A DNA stretch of 64,000 bases from Pampus argenteus (lineage: Eukaryota > Chordata > Actinopteri > Scombriformes > Stromateidae), in contig CM072863.1 in assembly GCA_036937835.1 (NCBI GenBank), positions 16,046,001 to 16,110,000 of the forward strand, written 5' to 3'. Positions 23,071 through 35,746 of this stretch are shown one piece after another (position 1 is the stretch's first letter; the number at the start of each line of letters is the position of its first letter). The translations under genes were made by a program, and so were the position numbers. The notes under the pieces were generated by a model. The model made no database searches. It saw only the letters and a program-made list of their open reading frames with translations, and was not told the DNA's origin.

Positions 23071-26000
23071 GTAAAAAGCAAATCGAAGGTGCCACCTTGG
23101 TTTGTGAAACACTGGAGGCATTTTTACTAGACTTTTTTTTTCTTTACAGTTTAAGTACGAAACAACTAGTCAGTTAATTGGCAAAAAATCGACAGGTTAA
23201 ATAAATGAATCAACAACATTAATCAATCAACGACAGTGTGAATAAATGAGTTAGTCGTGCTGCGTTACCAGTGGTGAGAGAATTGTGTGTTTGCTGTTCA
23301 GACGAGGTGCTTGATTCCCTGCTGGAGCATCCGTGCTGAAAATATATGCAGTTATGCTACTGCGGCGCTACAAGCATCTGCGGAAGTGGCATATGTTGTG
23401 GTAGTGAGTGTGATCACAGGGACATTGGTGTGTTTTGATTATGAGAAGTAGCAACTGCCATAACACCATGTGATCAGGTATGACACCCAGATGGATATTA
23501 GAGGTAACCGTTCAAGTGGCCTGTCATTAACAGGTGTGTAATTAATTCCCCATGATGGGCCACTGTGACATTAATGCAGGTTGACTGTATGAAGGTCCGC
23601 TCTGTGGGACTTAAATGACGACAGCCACCCAGACGTGTCCTTGTCATCCTGGTGTCTGTGTGGCCTCATTACTTCTTTGGCCAGTGACATTTCTTCTCCT
23701 CCTCCTCCTCCGCTGCATTTCTCCTCCCCTTCCCTGGCACACTGTACCCTTCTCATGGCTGCGTAGCTTCGTGGAGTTTTGCATTAGAACTGGATTTAGT
23801 TTGAAGCATCTGAGGACAGATGTTCAGTCCTTTTTATTGTTATTGAACAAGGTGAATCATTGCAATGGGATAAATTGGGTGACCGTCTCTGTGTGAAAAG
23901 AGGACAGACATCACCTAATTAGGTAGATGTGTAGGTTATGCATTGTGCTAAAGACAAAGTTGTTTGAGTTGTCTACCCACACCCGATAAATATTTGAAAT
24001 GGAGAAATTCATAATGTACCCGATTAGCATTTTAGCATAATTGATTCTCAAGAAAAGATGGCATAATAAATCACTGCTGGCCTCCTTTTACATGAAAGAT
24101 CCACCTACATTATCCACCCAACCCATCTCCCCTTCTCAGCAATTCTTTTTTCATCTGCCATTTGTATGCTTTTCATTACCTATCTGCTCCCTCATGACAC
24201 ACCAGTAATAGCCTTGGAGGCATGCTGGTAAACAGTTTTGACAAATTAAAATCATCCTGCTCAAGTGAAGAGACTAAAGCTGTAAACCAGGGGAAGGAGG
24301 AGGGTGCTAGCTCTGTTTTCTAATGACAAGGCAGGCTCAAGTACACGCTGTGTTGACTGTGCTCACGGCTTTACGCCATAAGCTGTGGCTACAATGATTC
24401 ATTTCACTGAAATCTACAGCATAAGCCTTAGACAATTGCCCACTCAAATGTGTCTTCTGTGAGGATGTTGAGATAACACAGTGGCGTTAAAAATATGAAA
24501 TTGTTTTTAATGAATCTTGTGCTTTCCTGCTGCGTGCCGTGGTTTGTGCAGGGGTTTCCCATATGATGATTAGCACCTCAGGCTCCTAGGCTTTCATAAT
24601 TGGTAGAAATGTGTGTGACTGTGACAAGCATGTAACACAGATTGAGAAATTAATCCATTAATGATGAAAAACAGTAATAATCCTGTCTATATAAAACATG
24701 GTTGTGACAGGCATATTAAACCTACAGCATTCTTAATAATCCTCAGACCACTATCCACTGTTTTTTCTTATTTTGAAATACCCTTTTTCTTGCTTTAATT
24801 TACTTTCATTTTGCATTATATATTTAGAAAAAAATTATGTAATGCATGAACATTTAATCCTCTCACTGGGAACTGCAATCCACACATATTGTACACTTAA
24901 TATGTAAGCATATGAGCAGCAAAAGATAAACAGTCAAAAAAAAGTATACTTTTGAAAACAATAATTCATAAAAAAAACAAAAAAAGCAAAGTGACATTAT
25001 TTGATCTTTTAAAACTTGGGATTCATTTTGTCAGTTCCTGAAAGTGGTGCACTGCAGGCAGTTATTGTGCAAGATTATCACAACAGAAATGTTCTTAACT
25101 TCCTGCTCTACAAAATCACTTCCCATCCAAGACACTATCCATCTTCATTTCCTATCATGGCTCGCTGACAGGGGTTTCCATCATGTGTCATTATTGGTGC
25201 ATGAGGCAACTCAGCGGAACAATCCGCCACTCTGGGAAATGCATCAATCACCAACTCCTTGTCCGACCCTGACAGCTCAGCTCGGAGACAACAAGAGCTG
25301 TGTCCCGCCATAAGCACGCACTTGAACCTGAGCTGGACGGGTCCAAACGGGCTCAGGCTGTGTACAGTATGTAATTAAGATTAGGCATGTATTTCGTGAC
25401 AGCAGTAATGCATGCCTGAATGGCTGTCAGGCTTTACTTTGTCTGACAATGTCGACGGATGAAATGGGCATAACTGTCAGAGCAAAGCCTGAGCAGAGAC
25501 AGGTGTTAGGACCCCACAGTGGAAGAGGAAAACATCTGAGCTGTAGATGAACAAGTCTACAAGATAAAGATTGCAATTTTTAGATAGATACTGCTCTTTA
25601 ACTGACATTACTGACTCATTTTGCTGAATAGGACTCTTCTCTTTTTGTGCTATTGTTAAACTACATTTTTACCATTGTCCTGTGATTGTCACAATGGGAA
25701 TTGTTCAGAAAAAAGTGACATTTAAAGTTGGGCTTAATTACCTAAGAAACATGGCTGATGTTTTCATTCCCACTTCATTGCCCAGTCAGGTATATACAGT
25801 GCAGTACGAGCCTTACAGGGAAATCTGAGTTTCCCAGATGTAATTATCACTTGGAGGTTGACCAAGTCGGAAACTGGTAATTAAAGAGTGTGTATGACAC
25901 GTTCACATTATGAAAAAATGCTATAGAGTTACACAATGGGAATTGTAAGATCCAAGGGCCTAAAAGACAGGATACTGATTTTGCCACTTCTGTTCAACGC

Positions 26001-26765
26001 TAAATCAATACTAATGACTGGAGTACCCCATCAATTGTCATATACATGATTAAATCATGATTATGTATTGACATGAAAAAAGAACTGCAGCAACAAAAAC
26101 AACATACTTTGGGAATTTATGATTAAACTTCGGAGGTTTCCAGTCACCAGTGTGGCTGATCAATCAGGGAGTCCTGGATGACATTCAAAGTAATTTTCTG
26201 GACATTGTGCATTTTAATAAATAAACAAATAAGTATGTATTTATCAGTAAGGGGGCCCATACTGATAAAAGTAGAGAATGAAAAAATGAGTGTTGCTTGG
26301 GTCATCTTTTAGATCTAAGATGTTGTGACTTGGTTTGACTTCAATTAAATCCTGGGGGAGGCTTCCCAGTCAATCTGTGATCTTTATCAAGGCACTGCCT
26401 CTCAGATCTCTATCTCCCTCTGCGACCCATGGGAAATAGAGACGACTTTCATGACAATGGTTTGGACTCCATGCTATTTCTGGCTGGCTCCTCTCCCTCC
26501 TCTGCCTAACAATGCTGTGACTCTATTGACAACCTCAACCTTGAGCACCAGTCCCGAGACTTTTTTTTTCTCCATCTCTCTTCCTTGTGCTCTCAAAACA
26601 AGTACAAAGCAGTGCATTTGATAATTCATGACTGAAAGGAAAACTGTTTTTATCCCCTGAAATATCTTGATTTTCTGTTTTTTTTTTCTGGGAAATAATT
26701 GCTGTTACATAAACAAGCCAAGTTTGTAGCAAAGGAAACAGTATGCACACTAATACATGCTTGCT

Positions 26766-26768
<3 letters not shown>
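23071..26768. other. noncoding, mostly unique sequence
   Basis: No gene is supported. A pyrimidine-rich segment lies at about 23692-23752 and A-rich patches near 24935-24985. About 25080-25520 is GC-richer and repeat-free (possible regulatory block), with short frames on both strands. At 26550-26700 there are T runs. A tagatagata word at 25581 resembles a LINE tail but lacks the rest. Confidence 0.6.

Positions 26769-26798
<30 letters not shown>
26769..26798. repeat. (CA)15 microsatellite
   Basis: Uninterrupted CA run of about 15 units, which creates the HTHTHT / VCVCVC translations of the overlapping frames. Those frames are therefore not genes. Confidence 0.97.
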
Positions 26799-26800
<2 letters not shown>

Positions 26801-28279
26801 GTTGGAGCAGCTGCTGCAGAGTGCTGTGCTTTTCACGCAGCCATGATCGATGCAACCCTCACCAACTCCCTTAATCTCTGGCTCTCCTCCCTCACTGGAA
26901 ACTGTCCTCTGATGGTTAATTACATGCTTTGATCTGGGTTTGTTCCACCTGCATGATATTTCACATGCTGTAATTGTGCTGAATATTCACGGGGCTTGTC
27001 ATCTGCTGCGTGAGCCTTCACACTGCAGACCTGCACCAGGTGCCTTCATTTAGGTGGAATCTGTCTGCGTTTAAGGCTGAGGAAGTGTACTGACTTTAAA
27101 TTGCATCAGAAGATATTAAATGCTATGACATGGATCACATTCATCAACAATGCTCAGATATCTTCTCTATGGACTCAGAGAGAGAAAATTAAATTCACTA
27201 CTACAAAATCAATTCCCTATACTTCTCCCTTAACACTCGAACCACATGCATTTATTGGACACATGAGAGGAATATGATGTTTCAAATACCCTCAGCAGGA
27301 TCTAAAGTATCATCTACCTTCTTCCTTGTTTTACATCTTTAGCAAGTTAATAGCACTTACCAACATTCTTGGTCTTTAATAATTTTACACTATAAAGAAA
27401 ATGAAGGGTTCTTCACTAATTCTTTGATTCAACCACAAACTGTAGAAACATTATGGTGCTACTATCCTGTTTAGTACGAATATGCAAGTGACTCATTATT
27501 ATGTAAAAAAGGCACATAAATCAGACTAAGTATATAATGACAGTAAAGATGATTAAAGTTATGGAGTGCAATTCAAATACGCCAATTAATTTCTGTACGG
27601 GTGGAAACGTGGTGATTTCATTCATGGTAATTTTGAAGGTCTTAGTGCTTTGCTATCAGACTGTACTGTTTTGAAAGGCTTTGTTGCCCTATTGTATGCA
27701 CAGAAAATTGGTTTGGAAGTAGAAAGACTTTTCAATATTGGTAAATACCACAACAACACAACCATTGACTGCAGCCTCAGAGTGGTAACAATACCTCTCT
27801 CACACAATGTCTAAAAACTGAACAATATGTGCATCTCAGATATGTAGGTTCACTGTAAGATTGCTGTGTTATGTGCCTCTGATTATTTCTGATCTTTGTC
27901 TCTGTAACAGGTAGAGGAAATCTCACATCACCTCGATATGCTGTGCTGCAGCAGTGCAAAAAAAAAAAGGTCGAGCAAAACTTGCTGAAATTGGTGAAAC
28001 TAAGTTTGTTTGAACTTACACAGATGCACAGGCTACACACAGTTTAGACTCAGAAAACTGAATATATGCCAGAATGATTATTGTTGAGTGAAATGTCATG
28101 TTTGTATATTGCAGTATAGATCAAACCCTAAAATAGTGCAAAATGTATTATTAAAAAATTCACAAAATGGGGCTTTAAAACACATTTATGTATATTGCTT
28201 TTTTCTATCTGGGGAGCAAAAAAAATAGGAAGTTATTCAGCATCAGCAGAGATACGGTATTAATTAATTATTCTTCCTG
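26799..28279. other. noncoding unique sequence
   Basis: AT-rich unique sequence with a 10-A run near 27959. No repeats or genes recognised. Confidence 0.65.
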
Positions 28280-28630
28280 AAATCGTGGCAGGAGCTCTGA
28301 AATCCCAGATCATTCACATACTGTTACTTGGGGGACAGCGGCTCCTCTCTATCAATGCTCCGTTCGTAGGTGGCACATGATGGATTTCAGAGCGGTGCTC
28401 TTTCCATCTCCTGACTGCAGAGATTGCCTGGGGATGCTGGCGGGTCCCTGACAAGCAGGGCCTCCTCCATGCCTCACCTTGATCAACATTCAGCGTTGCC
28501 CCCTGAATCCATCATGGGTTGTGACAACACGCCCCATTTTGGGCTTTTTATATCATAGTGGATGATGGTGCTGGCGGTGGTGGCTGGTGGTGGTGACGAT
28601 GACGATGATTATGATGTAGTGGTGGTCTCA
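28280..28630. promoter_or_regulatory. candidate conserved element plus GGT/GAT repeat
   Basis: About 28280-28555 is a compact GC-balanced block with no repeats (ccatctcctgactgcag, ttgatcaacattcagc). It is followed at 28560-28625 by an imperfect GGT/GAT trinucleotide repeat. The enhancer reading is inferred; the trinucleotide repeat is seen directly. Confidence 0.25.
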
Positions 28631-29239
28631 AAAATGGATAGAGAACCTTTTATTGAAGTTCGATGTATACAGCATTTTTGATTAATAAATAAATAGATGC
28701 ACCCGTCATTTAGATCCTTGTCAGGGTTGCAGCGAGGGTGAGTAATGTATCATACAAGACCAGGCAATGTCCTGAAGCTATGACAACAGCAAGCTGGGCA
28801 TTTTTTAATCTACAGCACTGTGGAATAATCATTATAAGAGATGAATAACAAGGAAATCTCATGTCCTTTCGGTGTCCTGTTGGGAAGATGATTACTGATA
28901 TTACATTTTACAGACATGAAATGGATTTGGACATAAAACCACAAGACAGCATATGTAAGTAAAAACCTAAACGGAAAGACGAATATAAAACAAAAATAAA
29001 TAAAAGCTTCTTTTTCTTTAAACATCTATAACTGATATAGTTATTATAGGTAGTGATGGGTATTTATATGAAGTAGTCAGAGATATTTGAGTCAAATAAG
29101 TGCAATTAATAAAGCCCTTTCTTCATTATCATTGCTACCAAGATGACCTAAAGGCAAATTATATTTCTTTGATAATCACTGGTTTGATCTGACATCATTA
29201 TTGATTCTAATCTGCTCATCTGCACAAACTTGTGTCTTG
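28631..29239. other. noncoding AT-rich sequence
   Basis: No features recognised apart from short A-rich runs (aataaataaatag, caaaaataaataaaag). Confidence 0.65.
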
Positions 29240-29640
29240 TGTAAATGTTTTTGTACAGATTAGCTGCCATGGTTTATCTCATTAGGTTTGACTTTTCAGA
29301 TGGCTTTGTCATCAGTGGGACATGTTGCGAATGAGGCTGCAAGGCAATTAAATATAACTTCATACAAATGCAATTTGTAATTATGATTGTATGTCAAAAA
29401 ATTATTTGCATGTTATTTGATCATATCCCCCACAGACTGGACCGCTGTGGTGACGGGAAGAATGATATTGTGGCAGTAAACAAAGATCTGGCGGCTGACG
29501 CATGAGGTGTCGGTAGTCAACACTCATTTGGAATAACGCTTTGCCAATTACATTTAATGAGGGATGCTGTGCTGTAATTATAAATCACCTGGCTATTAAT
29601 ATGTTTTCCACAGCACCTATTGTAAAGGGTACATGTATGA
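29240..29640. promoter_or_regulatory. candidate enhancer: POU and forkhead words
   Basis: Repeat-free block with a perfect POU octamer ATTTGCAT (29404-29411), a forkhead word GTAAACA (29476-29482) continuous with aaagatc, and many homeodomain cores (tgtaattatgatt, ccaattacatttaatg, gtaattata). The clustering of POU, forkhead and homeobox words is the strongest of the regulatory-looking blocks here. No alignment was available. Confidence 0.32.
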
Positions 29641-29684
29641 TGTATGAAATGGTGTGGTGTTGTTACTAATGGATCATTGTTTCC

Positions 29685-29750
29685 TTAAAGGGGAGATATT
29701 ATGCACACTTCCAGGTCTATATTTTTAATCTGGGGCTCTACTGATTGATT
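29685..29750 (+). mobile_element. TTAA-flanked MITE fragment, second copy
   Basis: Starts TTAAAGGGGAGATATTATGC and continues acttccaggtctatattt. It aligns with the copy at 20677 at roughly 80% by eye, in the same orientation, and is closer to the published-type start (CATATTATG) than that copy. No matching right end was seen. Confidence 0.65.
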
Positions 29751-31432
29751 TACAGTTAAAATCTCGATGCTTGCAGCTTGTCTGTTGCAAATGAAACATT
29801 CAGAGCAGGTTGAACTCTTGGGATTTGACTTGTAGGGAGTATTTCTACATACAGTACATTGACCTCAAGTTTTGCATAGATATCTTACATCACATACAAC
29901 ACTATATAAATACCAAAAGCATAAAATGACACAGATCATTTTATTTTGGTAACACCAACACCAACAAAGGTACAACTGCTGCAGGTTACTGACACCCTGG
30001 GAAAAAAAAGCATGAAAAAAGAATACATACACTGCCTTTTCAGGACAAACACTGCTTGAAATAGCCCAAAATTTCCTCTGTAAATACCATTGACTTCAAA
30101 GACAAATTTCACTCTTCCTCTGTGTATTCTCCCTCTCCCTCACTGCAGTGTCGCTGCCATTCCCTCCAGAAGACTGCTTTTATTTGATATCAAACTAATG
30201 AGATTTCCATTCTCAAAGCATATCCTCGTGCTCCCTAGTCTTAGCGAAGATTCCATTTATGTATATACCCTAGAATGATATTTGTTTTGCATATTTACAT
30301 AAGACATATCCACCGTATCTATATGTTTTCCAAATGCCAATGTTTTATTCATATATTTCTCTATCATTTGCTTTTCACATCCTCTGCCACTTAAACCACT
30401 GAAGTTGTCAAAAAGAGTGATATGTATTATTGGTGTATTGAACAGATAATTTAGTTTGCAGCTTATGTGGGCGACAGCTTATATGCCTGAATACAGAGAG
30501 ACTCAATCAAATAGAGCAAATATAATTGATATTCTTTGAATAGAAGTTATTGAAAAATGATTTTCCTCAGTGCTTTTTTTTTTGGGAAGCCTGTGTTATC
30601 TGTCGTTGCTTAGACAACTCAGAAACTAAAAGCATGATAATTAATAGCACTATAAGTCTATTGTGCTGGACTGTAATAGACAGAGTTAAAACCCAACTGA
30701 CTAACCTTAACTCAAGAACATCTCCTCAGAGCTTCACTGACAGTCGGTGAGCACAGTGTACTTATACACCGTGAGTGATTGACATCCCAGTCAAGAACAT
30801 GACAGCGCACTCTCAGACGCCTCCTCTCTCACTCAGGAAAACATCAGTTTGTGAGCGACAGAAATCATCTTTAATATTCGTCTCTCTTTGGCCATACACA
30901 CAAGTGCACAAACGGTGCACAAACGCATGTGCGCGCACTCGCACTCACTGTCTTCCATCGGGAGACGAGACGTCAGAAAGTGAAGTGTTCAAAGTCCAAG
31001 TATAAAATATGTCCTCCATAAGTGTTGGAATACGTCCAGGTTGTACTCTACCCATCGCCTCACTTTATCTCCCTCCATATGTCTCCTCTCCCACATCACA
31101 CACTTTTTTTTTTTACACATACCCACACACACAAATAAGAACACAAGCACTGAATTATGGATGAGCCCTGTGACACTGTGATGATACATTTGTCACATCT
31201 ATACAAAGTCATTCTTTAAAGGGTTGTCCCTCTTTATGCCGCCTAGAGTTCACATTTTGTCACTTGACATTTACGGAGAAGCTTATGACGGCCCGAAGCG
31301 CTGATGTCTCACTGCTGCCGACACTGAATCCAGACTCTGTGGACAGTGACACAGACAGCACCTGAGGGCCTGCACTGGTGCAGAACACAAGTTACATATT
31401 TGGGCTCAGCTTTGCGGTCTAACTGAGCAGTT
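29751..31432. other. noncoding unique sequence
   Basis: AT-rich to mixed sequence with no gene. Around 31260-31370 is a short GC-richer patch with a plus-strand frame ending DSVDSDTDST-stop at 31353-31355. It has coding-like composition but no splice support or homology. Confidence 0.55.
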
Positions 31433-31590
31433 GTAAAGGAGAAATCCAGTGATTTAAAGAGACAGACACTTGTTGCATTTTTAAAGGAGAAGTCTGGTGT
31501 AATTCTACATTTTTCATATTGTCAACAAAGTTCACGAAAAGACCAAAACCAATAAATTAAACCAAGTGCTGTCTGTGTAGCCAAAGCCTG
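31433..31590 (+). repeat. possible TTAA repeat with doubled start
   Basis: TTAAAGGAGAAGTCTGGTG at 31481 resembles starts of fish TTAA-type MITEs. The continuation (ttttcatattgtcaacaaagttcac, aaaagaccaaaaccaataa) also looks like a dispersed repeat. A near copy of the start, GTAAAGGAGAAATCCAGTG, lies 48 bases upstream at 31433. The family is not named. Confidence 0.4.
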
Positions 31591-32599
31591 ATATCAGGCA
31601 GTATGATTAGCTGACCAATAGAGGTGGGAAAAACTCAACCTTGGTGACTGGTGGACAGATGATGCACGATAGGATCTGAAATGCAGGACAAGATTCATAA
31701 ACCACACAGAAAACAAACTGATACAGCCACTACAGTGCAGTAGGTGAGCCGAGGAGGATGGAGCAGCTGTCGCCATGACAGAGTGGTTAAATTTAAAGTA
31801 ATCACATTTTCAAACATCCGTTCTTTTTTAGCTCGAACCAGCAAGTCACTGTGTGGGTTTGTCTGGCACATAAATTTTACTTACTGCACATGTTCTTTTG
31901 CAGGGCACAGCTGAAAAGAGTGTACAGATCAGCACGAGTTCAGCTCATCATAAATAACTCGCATGATCTAACTAAAAGAAAATAATAAATCCTTCCTGAA
32001 CTAGTACTGTGAGACCTCCGGCACTAAGAATTTTAAAATTAACATTTCTAAACACAAAATAACATTACAACAGCAGTATATTTTAAACATCAAAAAACCT
32101 TTTGAAATTGTGACTTTATATATCCATTTACCATATGTGGAAGCCCTCAGATATCAGTTAGAAAGATGAAATATTAGGCTGAATGCTTTTCAACACATTG
32201 ACCTTCACTGCATTCACAGTCCTCATCTTTTATTTTGAGGCATTAGTGCCTGGTGGTTATCTTTTGGAAATTTAAAAGATCTGCATTCACATTAAGGACC
32301 ATATTAGTCACACAGCGATTTGCCACTGGTAGTTTGACATCTCCCAAACACGTTGTTATTCTTAAGCAAAGCTAAGAGATCCAAGATTTCACTGTATGAG
32401 ACACCCTCGATAGCTGTGGCTCCCCTGAGGTGATGTAGCTAATATGTTATTCTGTCAACTCGCTAATGCATTGACCTAAACTAAAACAATAATAATAACA
32501 CAATACATTGCTATAAATAAATTTAGAAAAAAAAAATCTAGTTATACTAAGACTTGTCTTAGTTTTTTTTTTTTTTTGCTGTTTAGAAATATGTCTGCG
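31591..32599. other. noncoding AT-rich sequence
   Basis: Unique sequence with a T14 run at about 32565-32578 and an A9 run near 32527. No gene. Confidence 0.65.
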
Positions 32600-32900
32600 C
32601 TAAAACAAACCTGCAAGTGAGATGCTTGAGACCTGTTCAGATTCTTCATGCTTGGCGAATGTTTGCATTAAAAACGGTTTCTTTCATTTTGCCAAATGGG
32701 GCTGGTCTCCTTGCTCACAGATGGCCAGTGTGGTTCCCGACTGGCCCTGCAAAGGGGGCATTGATTCAAATGAATTTCCATTACAGAAAACTGTCTGGTT
32801 CGAATAAATCATAATAAAAATGAAACTTGTGGCCTGTCATCTCTCAAAGATCGGCTACCTTGGGACACTGCTGAAACCTCTCCCATCATATGCCCCAGTG
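32600..32900. promoter_or_regulatory. candidate conserved noncoding element
   Basis: Compact block including gatggccagtgtggttcccg and attgattcaaatgaatttcc. Two overlapping plus-strand frames of over 60 codons cross it, neither with a domain. Texture suggests a conserved regulatory element. Confidence 0.25.
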
Positions 32901-33249
32901 AAGCAGAGACGATGGGAAAGAGTATGGAGAGGATTTCTTTGCCAGAGGGAAAGATTTTCAAAAGAGATTAAAATACAGTTCACTTTTTAAAGGCTTCCTC
33001 TTCTTCCGAGCCTATAGCCTACTCCATACAAATGTGACTTGATGATGACAGATGTTCTTTTCCCAGAAAGGACTTCTGTATGCTACTGTACGCGTTGTTA
33101 CTATGACCATTGCATCTGAATTAGTTCTGATGATAAATCATCGACGTCATATGGGAACTGCCTCAAACGCTGGAGGCTTTAAAGTGTTGTTTTGTGTTTG
33201 GTCAAAAATCCAGAGACTTATCAGCTGTTGTTTGGGAGCAGATTGAGGG
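32901..33249. other. noncoding unique sequence
   Basis: Short linker between two regulatory-looking blocks. Nothing recognised. Confidence 0.6.
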
Positions 33250-33520
33250 TGTATGCCTCACTGAAATACTTATCAATTAGATGAGATGGAGAAATGTCAG
33301 ACAGAGACCGTCGGTCCCTCAGAGCACTTGTGTGAATATTGTTTGTCACTTCTCACAGACATTAGGCGCGTCACCATGTCACACTGCAACCCTCTGGTTC
33401 TTTCAAATTGGCCCTCCGGGAATGGGTGTTTCAAATGTCAAGCTATTCTATGGCCAAACTTCATCAAAAACATATCCATCTTCCCCTACACATCTCACAG
33501 GATCCTTAACAGCTAGAAGA
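33250..33520. promoter_or_regulatory. candidate conserved noncoding element
   Basis: Balanced composition, repeat-free, with a tatcaattagatg homeobox-like word and gaccgtcggtccctcag. Two plus-strand frames overlap, typical of stop-poor GC-richer DNA. Texture-based call only. Confidence 0.22.
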
Positions 33521-35607
33521 ATCTGATAATCATTTGTGTCCTGTAGTTTTGATACTTTTTTTAGAGCAATATAACAGCAGTGGTAACGTGCTGTTTTGAC
33601 AAATTCAAATGTGATGGCAGTTTTTCCACTGCTGAACATTAATGCCTCTCATTTCTTACTGGTTGACACTGAAGCAGTGGCAGTGACTTACGTACCCCAA
33701 GTCTCCGTCCGCACCGTCGGTCCAGATGGTGGCTCAGAGCTGTAGCTTAGCGAGGCTTGAGCAGATGCCGGACAGTCAAGGCAAGGTGACAGATCAGAGG
33801 ATGTAAGTGTGAGGGAGGGTAAAAATTAAAACGCTGTAACACCTCTTACTCATTTCTATCTTACTTGTCCATGTCTCTGTTCACATACAACTAAATTGCA
33901 ACAGCAAATACGTTTTTCTAGAAACATGATTCTGAACGTATATGAGGGAAATGTTCAGAGATAAAGTACCTAGTTGTTTTTCCCCACCAAAATATCTGGA
34001 TATAAAAAACAAATGAAAGGAAATAACATTTGACGTAACTATAGAATGAGAATCATCTTATGATGTAAAAAGGTGACTTTACATATAATCTAATACCTCG
34101 AAAGGTGGATTTAGTGTTAAATGAGTCTTTAATTAATATCTGGGTATATGATAACTGCATGCACCATCAGTGGAAAATGGAAAAATTAAACTTAAGCAGA
34201 CATATTTGAGCTGTGCTCTTTAATGTAGTTTGTGCATTACACTACGTGTTACATATTGACCTATTAACAACATGCACATACCCATATATCCAGTTAATTA
34301 TTGTGCGGATATTTCTTTTCTTTTGTCAGTAAGTTATCTTAAGAACACAAACAGTCCTGATAACTGAACGTTCATGCAAATTATTCATGCAAAAGCTAGA
34401 AGCTTATTTATGGAAAATATTGTATCTTGAGCAAACAGCTGCGACATATTTTCAGTCAAGTAGCTATATCATAATATCTGGATTCTGTTTTGACATCATG
34501 AGATTGCTGCACTCCACACACTCACAGGCAAAACCAATTGTTATTTTTCCTGCCAAGAAACTTAAAGATGCTATAAAAGAAAACTGAGATGAAAGGCCAA
34601 AACAAACGGATGACAAACAGCGAAATGAACTGCATTGAAAACAAACAATAGCACTTTATAATGTAAAACCCACAGCACTCTGGGCAGCATTAGACCATGA
34701 GATGAAGCTATAATGCAACTTCTTGACTTGAGTCAGCAAAGTATACTGCTAGTCCCACCTTCATAGTTCATGCCCTGAAAAGTGTCACTCATTTTGATGA
34801 GGAGTCTGCATTGAAGCAACATCTAGCCTGAGGCTGAGCATCCAAAAAACTGATCACAGGAGATGAAGGAGCAGATGGCAAGATGCTTTTTAGTCCCATG
34901 ATGCCTTGCTAGGTGCTTGGTATTAACGGCATTCACATATTATTAACAACAAAAATATAGTTGTTCCATGTTTGTCTTTGTCAGAGTTTCTCATCTTATG
35001 ATAAAGCAACTCTAGATGAGTCATCAGTCTTGTGCTGCTGGGAAATGCAATTCAGAGTCTTTATGGTAAGTCCGGCACTCTTTAAGCGTCCATGTTTTGC
35101 ATTACACTGACAGCCACAACCTAGCTCACTGCTGACTGGACTTTACTGGACTGGACTTACTTTCTGTAAATGCTCCACAATATTACAATTTTCACTGAAA
35201 GTTTTATTTTATTTTTTTTTTAACAATGTACACACAGACTCACAGGCACCCAGTCTATAAGGTTATTGTAGGATATAGTCCATTTAATTCTGTTGCAGTA
35301 ATCACATAGTATATCTGATATCTTTTCAATTCTGTATTCTGCCTACAAATGAGGACTGCCTAATGATGTATATGTCATCCACACTAGACCATAAAGGTTA
35401 ATTTAGAAGCTATTTTTATTGGTTCATTTAGCATGGAGGCTGCGCATTAATAAACATTATTGTAAATGTGCCAGAGTTAGCCCGAAAGGCTAGTTTTCAT
35501 CTGTAGTAGCCAGATGTTACATAGGCATCCTAAATCCTTTCTGTATCCTTTATGTAATGGGGTTCAGATTAGATTGTATGAAGGGAAACCTCCCTCCCTC
35601 ATTGTAG
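33521..35607. other. noncoding, mostly unique sequence
   Basis: No gene or clear transposon. T-rich run at 35206-35221. A GTAAGT donor-like word at about 35067 has no convincing acceptor upstream. Confidence 0.6.
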
Positions 35608-35746
35608 GAGTGAAAATCACTCATGGGTGGACGTGGCCTTTGTGCAGCAGCTTGATGCCGACTTCCAGACACAGAGCAGTGATGGACAGGTGCAGGTGTT
35701 ACTTACACGCTGCCACACTGCTGTGGCCACTGATGCCACAGGAGAG
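35608..35746 (+). CDS. candidate internal coding exon, gene unknown
   Basis: A pyrimidine-rich acceptor (cctccctccctcattgtag, with a tandem TAG/GAG choice) precedes 139 bases. These are open in the frame that gives SENHSWVDVAFVQQLDADF, then QTQSSDGQVQVLLTRC, then HTAVATDATGE. The last codon abuts a donor GAG|GTGAGAG. Read this way, G and C fill well over half of third codon positions in an otherwise AT-rich region, which favours real coding. The first base completes a codon from a previous exon and the exon ends on a codon boundary. A second frame is also open across it. No family is recognised; the DGQVQVLL part is weakly like a beta-propeller strand, which is speculative. No neighbouring exon compatible in phase was found. 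Confidence 0.25.

Noticed and set aside
25581..25592. tagatagatact resembling a LINE tail
   Set aside because: The required TTTATT.ATCCC...GGGAAATT sequence does not follow.
26535..26932. Overlapping frames around the CA repeat
   Set aside because: Their core is the translated microsatellite (VCVCVC / HTHTHT).
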